Below are positions 1 through 7,799 of a stretch of 38,491 nucleotides of DNA, one piece after another. The DNA is taken from positions 1 through 38,491 of the forward strand of contig JANYIT010000230.1 in assembly GCA_025358725.1 (NCBI GenBank), written 5' to 3'. The translations under genes and the position numbers were made by a program. Under the pieces are notes generated by a model. The model did no database searches, was not told the origin of the DNA, and saw only the letters and a program-made list of their open reading frames with translations. Position 1 is the first letter of the stretch. Each line of letters starts with the position of its first letter. This stretch comes from Chamaesiphon sp. GL140_3_metabinner_129_sub. GTDB taxonomy: Bacteria > Cyanobacteriota > Cyanobacteriia > Cyanobacteriales > Chamaesiphonaceae.

Positions 1-168
1 TCGTTACTTGTCGTTTCGATCTGAACTGCCCTTTCGCGACACCTACCCGACATTAACCTGTCGCGACACGTCTAACCACTTGACATTTAACAATCCTGAT
101 GGACACTGCACTTGTTGCGAATTGCATCAATTAAATTGCCAGAAGTTTACCAGATCTCAAGCTTGAAA
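1..168. other. Intergenic, no gene seen
   Basis: No convincing reading frame is visible on either strand. The only structure I see is a 9-base direct repeat, tcgcgacac, at 34-42 and 61-69, each copy containing the palindrome TCGCGA. It lies downstream of the anti-sigma factor gene, and what stands to its left is outside the window. Confidence 0.5.
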
Positions 169-666
169 TTAATCTGCATTAACTTCAGGAGAAGACATTG
201 GCAACTCCATTAATTGTTCGCTCTTGGCGGGAATAGACAAAATTGGGTCATTTAATGCCACCATTAATGGTGCAGGGGTGTTGGCTTTATTCGCTGCAAA
301 TTGCAGTTGAGGACTGTTATCACTAAATAAGCCACCCAAGCCAGCTAACGCTGCTACTAGCGTCGCTGCAATTGCGCCACCGCCAATCCAAGATAGTTTA
401 CGGTTGCGATGACGATCGAGTTTAGCAAATACTCCCGCTGATAAAGCTTCAGTAGACTGGCTACTGGGTACCATCATGTGCGGAAATGCCACGTGAAGCT
501 GTTGCATCTGGCGATACTGGTGTTGAAATGCCCGATCGTTCGCGAGCCATGCTTCTACTTGTTGCCGTTCAGTAGTTGTCACTTCACCATCAAGATAGGC
601 ACTTAGTAACTCAAACCGTTCGTCTAAAATGGCACCAGATCGCTCCCCATCGAAGTTGTCTATCAT
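169..666 (-). CDS. Anti-sigma factor, membrane-anchored, partner of SigG-like sigma factor
   Basis: A 165-residue protein with the layout of a one-helix anti-sigma factor. Residues about 15-58 match the RseA-N/zinc-finger-like sigma-binding helix bundle (LLSAYLDGEV, then a Glu/Gln-rich helix with AWLANDRAF). A single membrane segment follows at about 93-114, and then a short extracytoplasmic tail. I see no CxxC zinc site, so binding would be of the zinc-free RseA type. It lies 117 bases downstream of the ECF sigma factor gene on the same strand. In Synechocystis the sigG gene is likewise followed by its anti-sigma gene. By inference it holds the sigma factor at the membrane until a stress signal releases it. 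The family fit is good; the signal is unknown. Confidence 0.8.
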   Translation of the reverse strand: MIDNFDGERSGAILDERFELLSAYLDGEVTTTERQQVEAWLANDRAFQHQYRQMQQLHVAFPHMMVPSSQSTEALSAGVFAKLDRHRNRKLSWIGGGAIAATLVAALAGLGGLFSDNSPQLQFAANKANTPAPLMVALNDPILSIPAKSEQLMELPMSSPEVNAD

Positions 667-783
667 GTTCCGATCCTCAATTACCCTGTGTGTGTCCCAA
701 ATTTAAATATTTTTTCATTTTAGCTAGCCGAGTAGGAGCTAAATATTAATATATTGCGAATATTCCCAGTTGGGGAAATTTAG

Positions 784-1449
784 TTACGATTCAAAATAAC
801 CAGTCAACTGAGATTGTAATCCCGCTCTTGCTCTAGCAATCCGTGATTTCACTGTCCCGATCGATACTCCAGTGGCATCAGCAATCTCTTCGTATGACAA
901 TCCTTCGATTTCTCGTAAGACGATCGTTGTCCGAAAAGCGGCTGGTAGATTGGCAATTGCTGATCTCAATTGATCGTAAAATTCAACCGTACTGAGATGT
1001 TCCGAGGGATTGGGTGTATCAGAAGCAATATCCCACTCGATCGATCCATCTTCGACATTAATCGGTGCATCTAGAGACAGTGGTGGAGCTACCCGTTTCC
1101 GTTTGCGTAACTCATCGTAAAACAGATTGGTGGCAATCCGACTCAACCACCCCCGAAACTTTTCGGGTTCATTGAGACTTTTGATATTTTTGTACACCCG
1201 AATCCATACTTCTTGAGCTAGATCTGCCCGATCTTGCCAGTCTGGAGCCAAGTGATACAAAATCCGATCGACATGAGACTGATGACGACGCATCAGTTCG
1301 GCTAAAGCTGCTCGATCTGAGCGCAAGCCGGACTGCGCGAGCAAAATCAGCTCATTGTTCGGTAGTTTATCTAGTTTATCTACTTGCACTCTGGTTCGAG
1401 GGAGGTTTTCCTCAAGCTGGGACCAAGATAGGGAAAGTGATTGGCTCAT
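784..1449 (-). CDS. sigG: ECF-type RNA polymerase sigma factor, SigG-like
   Basis: A 221-residue group 4 (ECF) sigma factor. Region 2 is clear at about residues 55-120 (LAQEVWIRVYKNI, then FRGWLSRIATNLFYDELRKR), for -10 recognition and core binding. Region 4 is at about 165-215 with a helix-turn-helix (LSYEEIADATGVSIGTVKSR) for -35 recognition. There is no region 1.1 or 3. The N-terminal 35 residues are an extension before region 2. The ATG is the only good start. The anti-sigma gene follows on the same strand, as in the SigG pair of other cyanobacteria, where SigG is linked to light and oxidative stress. Autoregulation is likely but no operator is evident. Confidence 0.88.
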   Translation of the reverse strand: MSQSLSLSWSQLEENLPRTRVQVDKLDKLPNNELILLAQSGLRSDRAALAELMRRHQSHVDRILYHLAPDWQDRADLAQEVWIRVYKNIKSLNEPEKFRGWLSRIATNLFYDELRKRKRVAPPLSLDAPINVEDGSIEWDIASDTPNPSEHLSTVEFYDQLRSAIANLPAAFRTTIVLREIEGLSYEEIADATGVSIGTVKSRIARARAGLQSQLTGYFES

Positions 1450-1557
1450 GGTGAATACGGTTGTTCAAACATCCTAACTACCATGACAATCATCGATCGA
1501 ATGATGTTCCCAAATTGATATTTGAGTATTTGGGGTGAGAAAATTTACAGCACAGAT

Positions 1558-2085
1558 CTATGCTTTGATCTTCAACAGCTCTACATCAAAGATCAGTGTT
1601 GCATTAGGGGGGATCACTGTCCCCGCACCTCTAGCACCATAACCCAAATCTGCAGGAATAATCAGCTTGCGACGACCCCCAACTTTCATCGTACTGAGTC
1701 CTTCATCCCAACCTTTGATCACTTGACCTTCACCAATTTGGAACTCAAAGGCTTGATTGCGATCGCGAGAACTGTCAAATTTCTTGCCACTTTCTAGCGT
1801 ACCAGTATAGTGAACAGAGACAGTTTGCCCTTTGGTGGGGGTATCACCTGTGCCTTCAGCAATCTCAACGTATTTTAATCCTGAAGCGGTGGTAATTTGA
1901 TTTTCGGTACTATCCATAGCAATTGATTTAGAAGGAGCGGGTGTGGATGAACTGACAACAGCAACTGATTCCAACTGAGACATCGATCCCGCATTGGCAT
2001 CTGGTGTCTTTGACATAAATTGAAAAGCTAGGACTAGAATACCGCATCCGAGCATCAATCCTAAACTAACTAAAATTTCTTTCAT
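1558..2085 (-). CDS. FKBP-type peptidyl-prolyl cis-trans isomerase, membrane-anchored
   Basis: The ATG at 2085 gives 175 residues; the frame opens slightly upstream only with a TTG. An N-terminal hydrophobic segment (about residues 4-24, [18 protein letters not shown]) is a signal anchor. A Ser/Thr/Ala-rich linker follows. The C-terminal 105 residues are a complete FKBP domain: [50 protein letters not shown]. The active-site aromatic and Asp residues (Y, F, D, W) are present. It should catalyse proline isomerisation of proteins in the periplasm or thylakoid lumen. A 13-bp hairpin stands just upstream of its start. Confidence 0.9.
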   Translation of the reverse strand: MKEILVSLGLMLGCGILVLAFQFMSKTPDANAGSMSQLESVAVVSSSTPAPSKSIAMDSTENQITTASGLKYVEIAEGTGDTPTKGQTVSVHYTGTLESGKKFDSSRDRNQAFEFQIGEGQVIKGWDEGLSTMKVGGRRKLIIPADLGYGARGAGTVIPPNATLIFDVELLKIKA

Positions 2086-2100
2086 ACTCAATTCAATTTA

Positions 2101-2132
2101 AACCACCATCTGATTATAGTCAGATGGTGGTT
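2101..2132 (-). terminator. Hairpin between phasin-like gene and FKBP gene
   Basis: A perfect 13-bp inverted repeat (aaccaccatctga at 2101-2113, tcagatggtggtt at 2120-2132) with a 6-base loop. On the minus strand it is followed by TTTAAATTG, so it could be a weak intrinsic terminator for the upstream phasin-like gene, or a leader hairpin of the FKBP mRNA, whose ATG is 15 bases away. Confidence 0.5.
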
Positions 2133-2189
2133 AGTGGCTAGTGGAATAGAAATATAATTTCAGATTTTGAAATAAATATCCCTAATTGC

Positions 2190-2513
2190 CTATTTCCATA
2201 ATTTATTTTCTAGTTCTCGGATCTGGCGTTCGAGCCTGTCGATCCGTCCGCGCAACTCGTCCATTTCCGCCTGTCTAGGCACGCCTAGATCCTGCATCGT
2301 ATTCCGGATCATCCGCTGCATCTGAAGTTCAAAGTTAGCAGGATCTAACTTCATCTGCCCCATCAGGTCATCAACAAATGATTTAGCTTGGTCGGGATCG
2401 ATTTTACCGTCTTTGACCCACTGTTCGCTGACTTCGCGGACTCGATCGGCAACTAATGAGGTTGTGCCGATTCCCAGCATTAAAATCTGTTGCAGCCAGT
2501 TGTTGTTATCCAT
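2190..2513 (-). CDS. Phasin-family-like small protein
   Basis: A 107-residue protein without signal peptide. The first half carries amphipathic helices (LMLGIGTTSLVADRVREV, then a DGKIDPDQAKSFVDDLM segment). The last 30 residues form a charged coiled coil (MDELRGRIDRLERQIREL) ending in a basic tail. This pattern is that of the phasin / polyhydroxyalkanoate-granule-associated family (COG3937 type) common in cyanobacteria. Members coat polymer granules or act in oligomeric regulatory assemblies, but no PHA genes lie nearby, so the role here is open. A start at the ATG at 2513 is well supported by the conserved N-terminus. Confidence 0.6.
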   Translation of the reverse strand: MDNNNWLQQILMLGIGTTSLVADRVREVSEQWVKDGKIDPDQAKSFVDDLMGQMKLDPANFELQMQRMIRNTMQDLGVPRQAEMDELRGRIDRLERQIRELENKLWK

Positions 2514-2700
2514 AGCCTATATTGCATCACTATCCCTATTTTATGCGGGAGGGTCAGGATCGATCGGGGAGATATCCGAATATTCAGCGGGTATGTAGCG
2601 AAACTTAATAGTAGAGATCGCCTCTCATGCCGCCAAGAGCGAGGCTGCGCCAATGGCTATCGCTCACTGAGCAAAGGCTCAAGGGTAAGCTCAGCAACAT

Positions 2701-3066
2701 TTACTTGAGCCAATAATCTGGTAGCAGAAAAATTTGCCAACACCCGTTGGGTGGTTTAATTCCAATCGAGAACTGGACAACTGTCTCTGGCCAAATCCAG
2801 CGAATTTCATTAGCAATTTTTTGGTGTTTTTGGACTAGCCGTTTATAGATGATTTGATTTTCACACAGAATCTCTAAACTAGTCACCGCAGAGTTTTCTT
2901 CAGTTTCTTGAAATAGTGCATCGTCTAGCAATGCACGGGTACTGCTATTGAACTGATTGTAAAAAAGTCGCAACCTGTCGCCAAAAGTCTCTTCAGTATA
3001 CAAACCATCCAAAGCCAAGGATCGGCAAAATAAATAATCTTCTTCTTCTGGCTCTAGAGAATTCAT
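2701..3066 (-). CDS. Conserved-looking hypothetical protein, 121 aa
   Basis: I do not recognise this protein. It is soluble and acidic at the N-terminus (EPEEEDYLF). It is rich in aromatic residues, with RLRLFYNQFN in the middle and a C-terminal stretch ending in WQIFLLPDYWLK. No signal peptide or membrane segment is seen. Codon use and composition match the neighbours, and the frame is closed by flanking intergenic DNA, so it is probably a real gene. It stands alone on the minus strand, 187 bases from the phasin-like gene, with a GC-richer repeat-like stretch (about 2630-2700) downstream of it. Confidence 0.55.
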   Translation of the reverse strand: MNSLEPEEEDYLFCRSLALDGLYTEETFGDRLRLFYNQFNSSTRALLDDALFQETEENSAVTSLEILCENQIIYKRLVQKHQKIANEIRWIWPETVVQFSIGIKPPNGCWQIFLLPDYWLK

Positions 3067-3235
3067 ACAAAAGATTGAATGTTGATGCGAAAATATTTGG
3101 ATTGGAAGACATACTTTATGACCTCAATTTATCTTCGATCAATGATGAGCGGATTGAATCGGACTTTTGTATGAGATTTCATAGTCAAATTAACGACTTT
3201 TCTCTGAAATTGAGCTGGATGAGTGAGGAAAAACT

Positions 3236-3793
3236 TTAATTGTCAACCGCAAATCTGGCGGCAAGGATGCCGCTCAAAAAACCAAACAGATGTCCTTCCC
3301 AAGAAATGCCAGGTAGAGAGGGTAGAACGCCCCATAAGACGCTGCCATAGCTAAAACCAACAAATAGCGCAATGATGCCAGAACTGAGGCGGCGATCGAA
3401 ATAATAGCGGGCGAGTAGAAAACCGAGATAGCCAAAAATCACCCCACTTGCACCGATATGTAGAGCAGTAGCACCAAATAGCCAAGTGCCAAAACCACCC
3501 ACCAACATACAGATGATTGACACAGTTACAAAGTTACTGATACTTTGAGCCATAATCAACCAGCCCAGGACGATGAAGGGAACAGTATTTGCTGCTAGGT
3601 GAGCAAAACTACCATGTAGAAATGGTGCAAACAGAATGCCGCGCAAACCAATCGCCTGACGGGGTAAAATTCCCAAGGTGTCGAGTCCATGCCTAAAAAC
3701 GAATGTATCGAGGATCTCCAAACCCCACATGATCCCTACCAGCGTCGCTAGAATTAAAACCTGATTTCTGATTTCACCAACCACTTCCTTCAT
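3236..3793 (-). CDS. Rhomboid-family intramembrane serine protease
   Basis: A 185-residue polytopic membrane protein with about six helices. The catalytic serine lies in GASG (Ser116) and the catalytic histidine in EGHLFGFLSG (His168). The conserved HLAANT element of helix 2 is at 65-70. This is the minimal six-helix bacterial rhomboid core with both dyad residues, so it should be active and cleave membrane-spanning substrates within the bilayer. No substrate is suggested by the neighbours. An ATG start at 3793 precedes a short cytoplasmic segment and the first helix (QVLILATLVGIMWGLEIL). Confidence 0.9.
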   Translation of the reverse strand: MKEVVGEIRNQVLILATLVGIMWGLEILDTFVFRHGLDTLGILPRQAIGLRGILFAPFLHGSFAHLAANTVPFIVLGWLIMAQSISNFVTVSIICMLVGGFGTWLFGATALHIGASGVIFGYLGFLLARYYFDRRLSSGIIALFVGFSYGSVLWGVLPSLPGISWEGHLFGFLSGILAARFAVDN

Positions 3794-3860
3794 AACTTCT
3801 ACTGAGTTCTAACTGACGATCGATCTGAGCTACATTCTCTAGGTTAACAATTCCGGCTTA

Positions 3861-3893
3861 AATTTACCCATTACCCATTACCCATTACTCCCC
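3861..3893. repeat. Short tandem repeat, TTACCCA type
   Basis: Consecutive heptamers of the form ttaccca (ttacccattacccattacccattac) lie directly downstream of the GNAT gene stop. Heptamer tandem repeats (STRRs) in gene-flanking DNA are a known trait of cyanobacterial genomes. Confidence 0.7.
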
Positions 3894-4370
3894 AATCTCT
3901 CGCATCATCGAAATCGATCGAGATTGATAACCCAATTGCTGATATAAATCGATCGCTGGTTGATTAGCGGTAAATACCTGTAAACCGATCTGAACATATC
4001 CTTGCGCTTTTGCCCAAATTTCAGCATGTTTCATCAATGCACGGCCAATCCCTTGGCGACGATAAATTGGATCGACATAGATCAGAAAAATATTGGGATG
4101 ACGAATTCCAGTGATTTGGTCGATGGCGATGCCGATCCACAAACAGGCAATCTTCTGAGGGCAATTCTGTGCGGATGTGGTGACAAACCAGACTGGAGTC
4201 TCGGCACTAAAATATCGAGCGATTGTAGATTGTAAATGCCGATAATCTTGTTGCTGGGGATATAGTTCTTCATAGGTAATCTGAAGAAATCGCAACAGAG
4301 CAGGGCTATCGATCGTCGTCCCGATGACTAATGGGTATTGAGTAAGCGTGGGGGATAAATAAATAGTCAC
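3885..4370 (-). CDS. GNAT-family N-acetyltransferase
   Basis: A 161-residue protein with the acetyl-CoA binding signature (YVDPIYRRQGIGRALMKHAE, R/Q-x-x-G-x-G/A type) at about 107-126. The following beta strand and helix read LQVFTANQPAIDLYQQLGY, typical of GCN5-related acyltransferases. The start appears to be GTG at 4370; no in-frame ATG precedes the conserved region. The acceptor (amine, peptide N-terminus or small molecule) cannot be told from sequence. It follows psaK on the same strand, separated by a strong hairpin that probably ends psaK transcription. Confidence 0.82.
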   Translation of the reverse strand: MTIYLSPTLTQYPLVIGTTIDSPALLRFLQITYEELYPQQQDYRHLQSTIARYFSAETPVWFVTTSAQNCPQKIACLWIGIAIDQITGIRHPNIFLIYVDPIYRRQGIGRALMKHAEIWAKAQGYVQIGLQVFTANQPAIDLYQQLGYQSRSISMMREIGE

Positions 4371-4388
4371 ATAGTTTACATTATGTCG

Positions 4389-4435
4389 TAAGATATCCCT
4401 CGACCATAAATGTAGAGTAGTCGAGGGATATCTTA
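4389..4435 (-). terminator. Perfect 16-bp hairpin after psaK
   Basis: Inverted repeat taagatatccctcgac (4389-4404) and gtcgagggatatctta (4420-4435) with a 15-base loop, 17 bases past the psaK stop. It has no run of T on the minus strand, so it may act as an mRNA 3'-end stabiliser or a weak terminator rather than a classic intrinsic one. Confidence 0.6.
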
Positions 4436-4452
4436 TGATTGAGGAAATTGGT

Positions 4453-4692
4453 CTAAATCACACCAATACCAGTTAAGCCCAGGATTGCACCCGCACCGAG
4501 AACATGCCCAAAACAAGTGCCACCAATTATTTGACCGATCGTTAAACCACCAACTAAAGCGGGACCAGCTTTTTTGGAAGACATCGCCGCCAAGACACCC
4601 ATAACATTGCAAACAACCATCACAATCGCGATCGTTGGCGACCAAGCTTGGCTCATGGGTACAGCAGCAAGTAACAGGCTAGAATGTAACAT
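4453..4692 (-). CDS. psaK: Photosystem I subunit PsaK
   Basis: A 79-residue protein of the PsaK family with two membrane helices. The N-terminal segment (MLHSSLLLAAVP) is followed by helix 1 (SPTIAIVMVVCNVMGVLAA), a stromal loop with SKKAGPA, and helix 2 ending in FGHVLGAGAILGLTGIGVI. The conserved FGHxLGxGxxLGL motif identifies the family. PsaK sits at the periphery of PSI and takes part in antenna attachment and energy transfer. The ATG at 4692 has a good Shine-Dalgarno element (AGGAGT). A second, divergent psaK copy lies 150 bases upstream on the same strand. Confidence 0.93.
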   Translation of the reverse strand: MLHSSLLLAAVPMSQAWSPTIAIVMVVCNVMGVLAAMSSKKAGPALVGGLTIGQIIGGTCFGHVLGAGAILGLTGIGVI

Positions 4693-4842
4693 GATTTACT
4701 CCTGAAAATTAAATATCTAAACAACAGCTTAAAGTATTTTATCTACATTCAATGACAATTTTGGTGAAGAGTTAAAAATTACTCCGCCAACAAGGTCGAA
4801 GGTGTAGACTCAGTAGACTAAATTGAACCCTCTTGAGAACTA

Positions 4843-5133
4843 TTAAATCACACCTGCATTGGTTAATCCGAGAATCAATCCAACTCCGAGAATATGTCCA
4901 AAACTCATAGTAGCTAGTAATTCGGGTAAGTTAAAATTCCGAAATAGATCTGGTTTACCCACAGGTAAGTCCGGACCACCACCAGGATTGGCGATCGCAA
5001 ATCGACCGATCGCGACAGCGACTAAGTTGCAGAGAATCATTACCAATGCGGTGCTAAATCCCCACGGTTCGGTATGGGGAATTGCCGCAATAATCAAGTT
5101 ATTTAACAAAGATTTACGTTTCCATATTTTCAA
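4843..5133 (-). CDS. psaK: Second photosystem I PsaK-type subunit (PsaK2-like)
   Basis: Up to 96 residues, homologous to the neighbouring psaK. Helix 1 is FSTALVMILCNLVAVAIGRF and helix 2 ends MSFGHILGVGLILGLTNAGVI. The loop is longer than in the first copy (GGGPDLPVGKPDLF). There is no in-frame ATG upstream of helix 1. The open frame begins with TTG at 5133; a TTG at 5109, with GGAAA about 9 bases upstream, is another option. In Synechocystis a second PsaK (PsaK2) is induced in high light and works in state transitions and antenna coupling. A similar division of labour here is inference. Confidence 0.85.
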   Translation of the reverse strand: MKIWKRKSLLNNLIIAAIPHTEPWGFSTALVMILCNLVAVAIGRFAIANPGGGPDLPVGKPDLFRNFNLPELLATMSFGHILGVGLILGLTNAGVI

Positions 5134-5241
5134 AACTTATGCAGCAATTATTAGCTAGTAGGTGTCCCAAGCCCACAATTTGTGCTAAGAATTAACAAAT
5201 ATTGGCAAAATTAGATACATTTCTTGATATTTGGGAAACTG

Positions 5242-5877
5242 ATGCGGATTAAAATTTGTGGAATTACAACTGTCGAACAAGGGATCGCGATCGCGCGGAT
5301 GGGGGCAACGGATTTAGGCTTTATTTGCGTTCCTAGTTCTCCCCGCTATTTGAATCTGACTAAATTACAGCCACTGGTGGCGGCGTTAGGTAGTGAGGCA
5401 AATACGGTTGGGGTATTTGCCGATTTTTCGGTGGCGACAATCGCTCATGTGGTGGCATTGACAGAGTTAAATACAGTTCAGCTCCACGGCAGTGAATCGA
5501 TCGAATTTTGTCAGGAATTGCGCGCAGCTTTACCAGACACAGAAATTATCAAAGCATGGCGGGTACGGAATAGCAGCGATCTGGAATCGATCGCTGCATA
5601 TAGTAAAGTCGTTGATAGTTTGCTCTTGGATGCTTATCATCCTGATGCCTTGGGCGGTACGGGGCAAACGCTGGATTGGAAGCAGTTATCAGCCTTCAAA
5701 CCCCCGATCCCGTGGTTATTGGCAGGGGGATTGACTGCTGATAATATTTGGACGGCATTGAGCCAACTGTCTCCAGCGGGAATCGATCTCTCTAGTGGGG
5801 TAGAAGTCTCTCCAGGCAATAAAAATTTAGAGTTAGTCGATCGATTATTTACCAATTTGCGGAGTAGATTAGGCTAA
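5242..5877 (+). CDS. trpF: Phosphoribosylanthranilate isomerase
   Basis: The ATG at 5242 gives 211 residues starting MRIKICGITT, the canonical N-terminus with the catalytic Cys. A TTG six codons upstream is not needed. This is a TIM-barrel enzyme converting N-(5-phosphoribosyl)anthranilate to the carboxyphenylamino-deoxyribulose phosphate in tryptophan synthesis. Family motifs seen: VPSSPRYL, VQLHGSE, LLLDAYHPDALGGTG (catalytic Asp region), LAGGLTADN, and the phosphate-binding DLSSGVEVSPGNKN. The length is normal. As in many cyanobacteria it stands apart from other trp genes. Confidence 0.95.
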   Translation: MRIKICGITTVEQGIAIARMGATDLGFICVPSSPRYLNLTKLQPLVAALGSEANTVGVFADFSVATIAHVVALTELNTVQLHGSESIEFCQELRAALPDTEIIKAWRVRNSSDLESIAAYSKVVDSLLLDAYHPDALGGTGQTLDWKQLSAFKPPIPWLLAGGLTADNIWTALSQLSPAGIDLSSGVEVSPGNKNLELVDRLFTNLRSRLG

Positions 5878-5980
5878 AATAAAGACTCCAGCATTAGTAG
5901 TCATACTCGATCTGACCGAGTAACGGCGATCTGAATTAATTTGAGTTGTATCTAGATTTTAGGGGTCAATAGGCGATCGA

Positions 5981-6823
5981 ATGGATAGTAGTAAAATCAT
6001 CAATGTCGATTTAGCAAACGTTAATCTCATCGCCTTGCGTGCCGAAAGTCTAGCTAAGATCGATCGATTACAAGCAAATTTAACGGACGAACTCAATCTT
6101 GATATTGGAGAAGTTCAAGCAAGACTAAATAAATCCTTTCGGCATTTTCTGTTAGCACAAGAACAAGAACGGATGCCATTTTTACAACGAGTCATGACTT
6201 CCCATGTTGAAAATATGGAAGATGAGCGAGGCTTTCCCCCTCGACATCCAGTTCACTGGTTCAAGTCCAAGTTAGAGTTCAGTTCTACCGGAGTCTTACA
6301 GTTTGATTTCAAAAAAGATGCCGAATTATTTATGGAATCAGCATTAACTCATATCGAAACTGAAATCAAAGAACAACTAACCCAGAAACAACAAGCGACG
6401 ATCAATATCGTAAATCTGAGCATTCAAGAACTACAACAGCATTTAGCTACTGAAATTCAACCAGTAACTAAGACAAGGAGGATAATTAGTACTGAGTATG
6501 TAAATAGTTTTATCCAACTAGATCGACTGATCCTAAAAATTGTCGATCGTTTTTACTTTGTCAGTATGGGAGCAAGATTCAATCCTAAACAGGAATTAAT
6601 CTATAGTGAAGTTTGTGTCCGACCTACAGGTATCTTTGGTAACAGCAAAGATGGAGATAAACCAACCCAATTAAAGTATGCTATCTCCTGCGATCGATTA
6701 TTAGATGTAGTCAATCAATCAATCGATCGATCGATCGGTCAAATTCAAGCACAAACTACAGCATATTTGAATAGTGAGTTAGTAACTCAAATCGATTTAT
6801 TATTTCAAGGTCTAACATCATAG
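5981..6823 (+). CDS. Hypothetical protein, 280 aa, helical
   Basis: I do not recognise this protein. It has no signal peptide or membrane segment. The N-terminal 80 residues and the region 120-165 are strongly helical and rich in Gln/Glu/Lys (for example EIKEQLTQKQQATINIVN, then IQELQQHLATEIQ), which suggests coiled coil. A middle part is more globular (GFPPRHPVHWFKSKLEFSS). A C-terminal region reads FVSMGARFNPKQELIYSEV, followed by CVRPTGIFGNSKDGDKPTQL. Base composition and CGATCG content match the neighbours. It is 103 bases after trpF and 31 bases before a secreted-protein gene on the same strand. Function unknown. Confidence 0.6.
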   Translation: MDSSKIINVDLANVNLIALRAESLAKIDRLQANLTDELNLDIGEVQARLNKSFRHFLLAQEQERMPFLQRVMTSHVENMEDERGFPPRHPVHWFKSKLEFSSTGVLQFDFKKDAELFMESALTHIETEIKEQLTQKQQATINIVNLSIQELQQHLATEIQPVTKTRRIISTEYVNSFIQLDRLILKIVDRFYFVSMGARFNPKQELIYSEVCVRPTGIFGNSKDGDKPTQLKYAISCDRLLDVVNQSIDRSIGQIQAQTTAYLNSELVTQIDLLFQGLTS

Positions 6824-6854
6824 CCTTTCAACGAGGTTTGATATTCTCAAAAAT

Positions 6855-7220
6855 ATGCGTAAGTTACGATCGATTATGCTTATCTCCGGCTTGATGATAA
6901 TTGGATTGAGTTCGAGTGCAAACAGTCAACCACTGATCGAAAAGTTTCGGGTTGTTGGCACTGAACCATTCTGGACATTGAAAGTTAGTCAGCAAGGCTT
7001 TACCTATTCTAATCCAGCAGGTCAGCGAAAAATATCAACTTACGTGCGACCCCTGACAGCTCAAAACCGCAGTGCTGATTCACTGCGAGTCTATCGCTTA
7101 CAGCGAAACACCACATTGATTATCCAAAGAGCAACTTGTATTGAGGGAGACCCCTATCCTTACACCGCAACGTTAATTATGGATCAACAAGTTCTAACTG
7201 GCTGTGCCCAATCCGATTAA
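6855..7220 (+). CDS. Small secreted protein, COG3650-like
   Basis: A 121-residue protein. Residues 1-25 are a signal peptide (basic RKLR, hydrophobic MLISGLMIIGLSSS, cleavage after ANS). The mature part begins with FRVVGTEPFWTLKVSQQGF; the GTEPFW motif is typical of a family of small periplasmic proteins or domains (COG3650 type) often found next to HslJ/META or lipoprotein modules. Two cysteines (ATCIEGD and TGCAQ) may form a disulfide. Molecular function is not established. The gene may be co-transcribed with the unknown 280-residue gene just upstream. Confidence 0.6.
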   Translation: MRKLRSIMLISGLMIIGLSSSANSQPLIEKFRVVGTEPFWTLKVSQQGFTYSNPAGQRKISTYVRPLTAQNRSADSLRVYRLQRNTTLIIQRATCIEGDPYPYTATLIMDQQVLTGCAQSD

Positions 7221-7291
7221 TGTTCGATATTTGGGTATAGGTATCTTTTACCAAATAGCAAGGGTTTAAAGCCCCTGCCTTTAGGCAGATT

Positions 7292-7328
7292 GTTTTTAGG
7301 ACGGAGTTTAAATCTCCGTCCTAAAAAC
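7292..7328. terminator. Bidirectional terminator-like hairpin
   Basis: Perfect 15-bp inverted repeat: gtttttaggacggag (7292-7306) and ctccgtcctaaaaac (7314-7328) with a 7-base loop. It lies between convergent genes (secreted protein on plus, NUDIX on minus) and has T-rich outer arms on both strands, so it can end transcription from both sides. A smaller hairpin, ctgcctttaggcag, precedes it. Its sequence has the look of a dispersed intergenic repeat. Confidence 0.65.
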
Positions 7329-7332
7329 CTCG

Positions 7333-7364
7333 CTTTCAACTTTCAACTTTCAACTTTCAACTTT
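7333..7364. repeat. Short tandem repeat, CTTTCAA type
   Basis: Four to five consecutive copies of the heptamer ctttcaa / tttcaac lie directly against the NUDIX stop codon. The same unit recurs at about 9550-9574 (next to the DsbA-like gene stop) and 21143-21159 (after accA). Confidence 0.75.
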
Positions 7365-7799
7365 TTAACCCCACCATTCGATAAAATCAAGCATAATTTG
7401 TTGATGTACTGCACCTAAAGGACGTTCTGCTCCGGCGATCTCAGAATAGGCAAATCCAGCTTCAATTTGAGCTGGAGTAATCAATCCTAAATCCCAACCT
7501 TCCGTCAAAACTAATTTGTCAATATCGACTGTCAGCGGTGCATAGAAAATATGCCTAATTACCCGCGCATCGTTATAACAGCCGAACTTTTGGGGATTGG
7601 TAAACTGATAGCCGATTTCCTCCAGTACTTCCCGCTCAACAGCAATTTCTGGTGTTTCACCTGCTTCCATATGTCCACCAAATAAGCCCCATAAACCTGG
7701 ATAAAGGATCGTCGGAATATTATCGCGCAATTGCATCAAAAATTTGCCCTCATAGGGCAGGATTGCGAGTGCAACTTCGACAGGTAAATGATCGCTCAT
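7365..7799 (-). CDS. NUDIX hydrolase
   Basis: A 144-residue protein with a complete Nudix box (G-x5-E-x7-R-E-x-x-E-E-x-G) at residues 42-64, within GHMEAGETPEIAVEREVLEE. It should hydrolyse a nucleoside diphosphate linked to another moiety, with Mg2+ bound by the REVLEE glutamates. The substrate cannot be assigned. Its ATG overlaps the stop of the DUF2237 gene by 4 bases (ATGA), so the two are translationally coupled. It is the last gene of the thiE-thiS-DUF2237-NUDIX unit. A role in removing damaged or pathway nucleotides would be inference. Confidence 0.88.
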   Translation of the reverse strand: MSDHLPVEVALAILPYEGKFLMQLRDNIPTILYPGLWGLFGGHMEAGETPEIAVEREVLEEIGYQFTNPQKFGCYNDARVIRHIFYAPLTVDIDKLVLTEGWDLGLITPAQIEAGFAYSEIAGAERPLGAVHQQIMLDFIEWWG

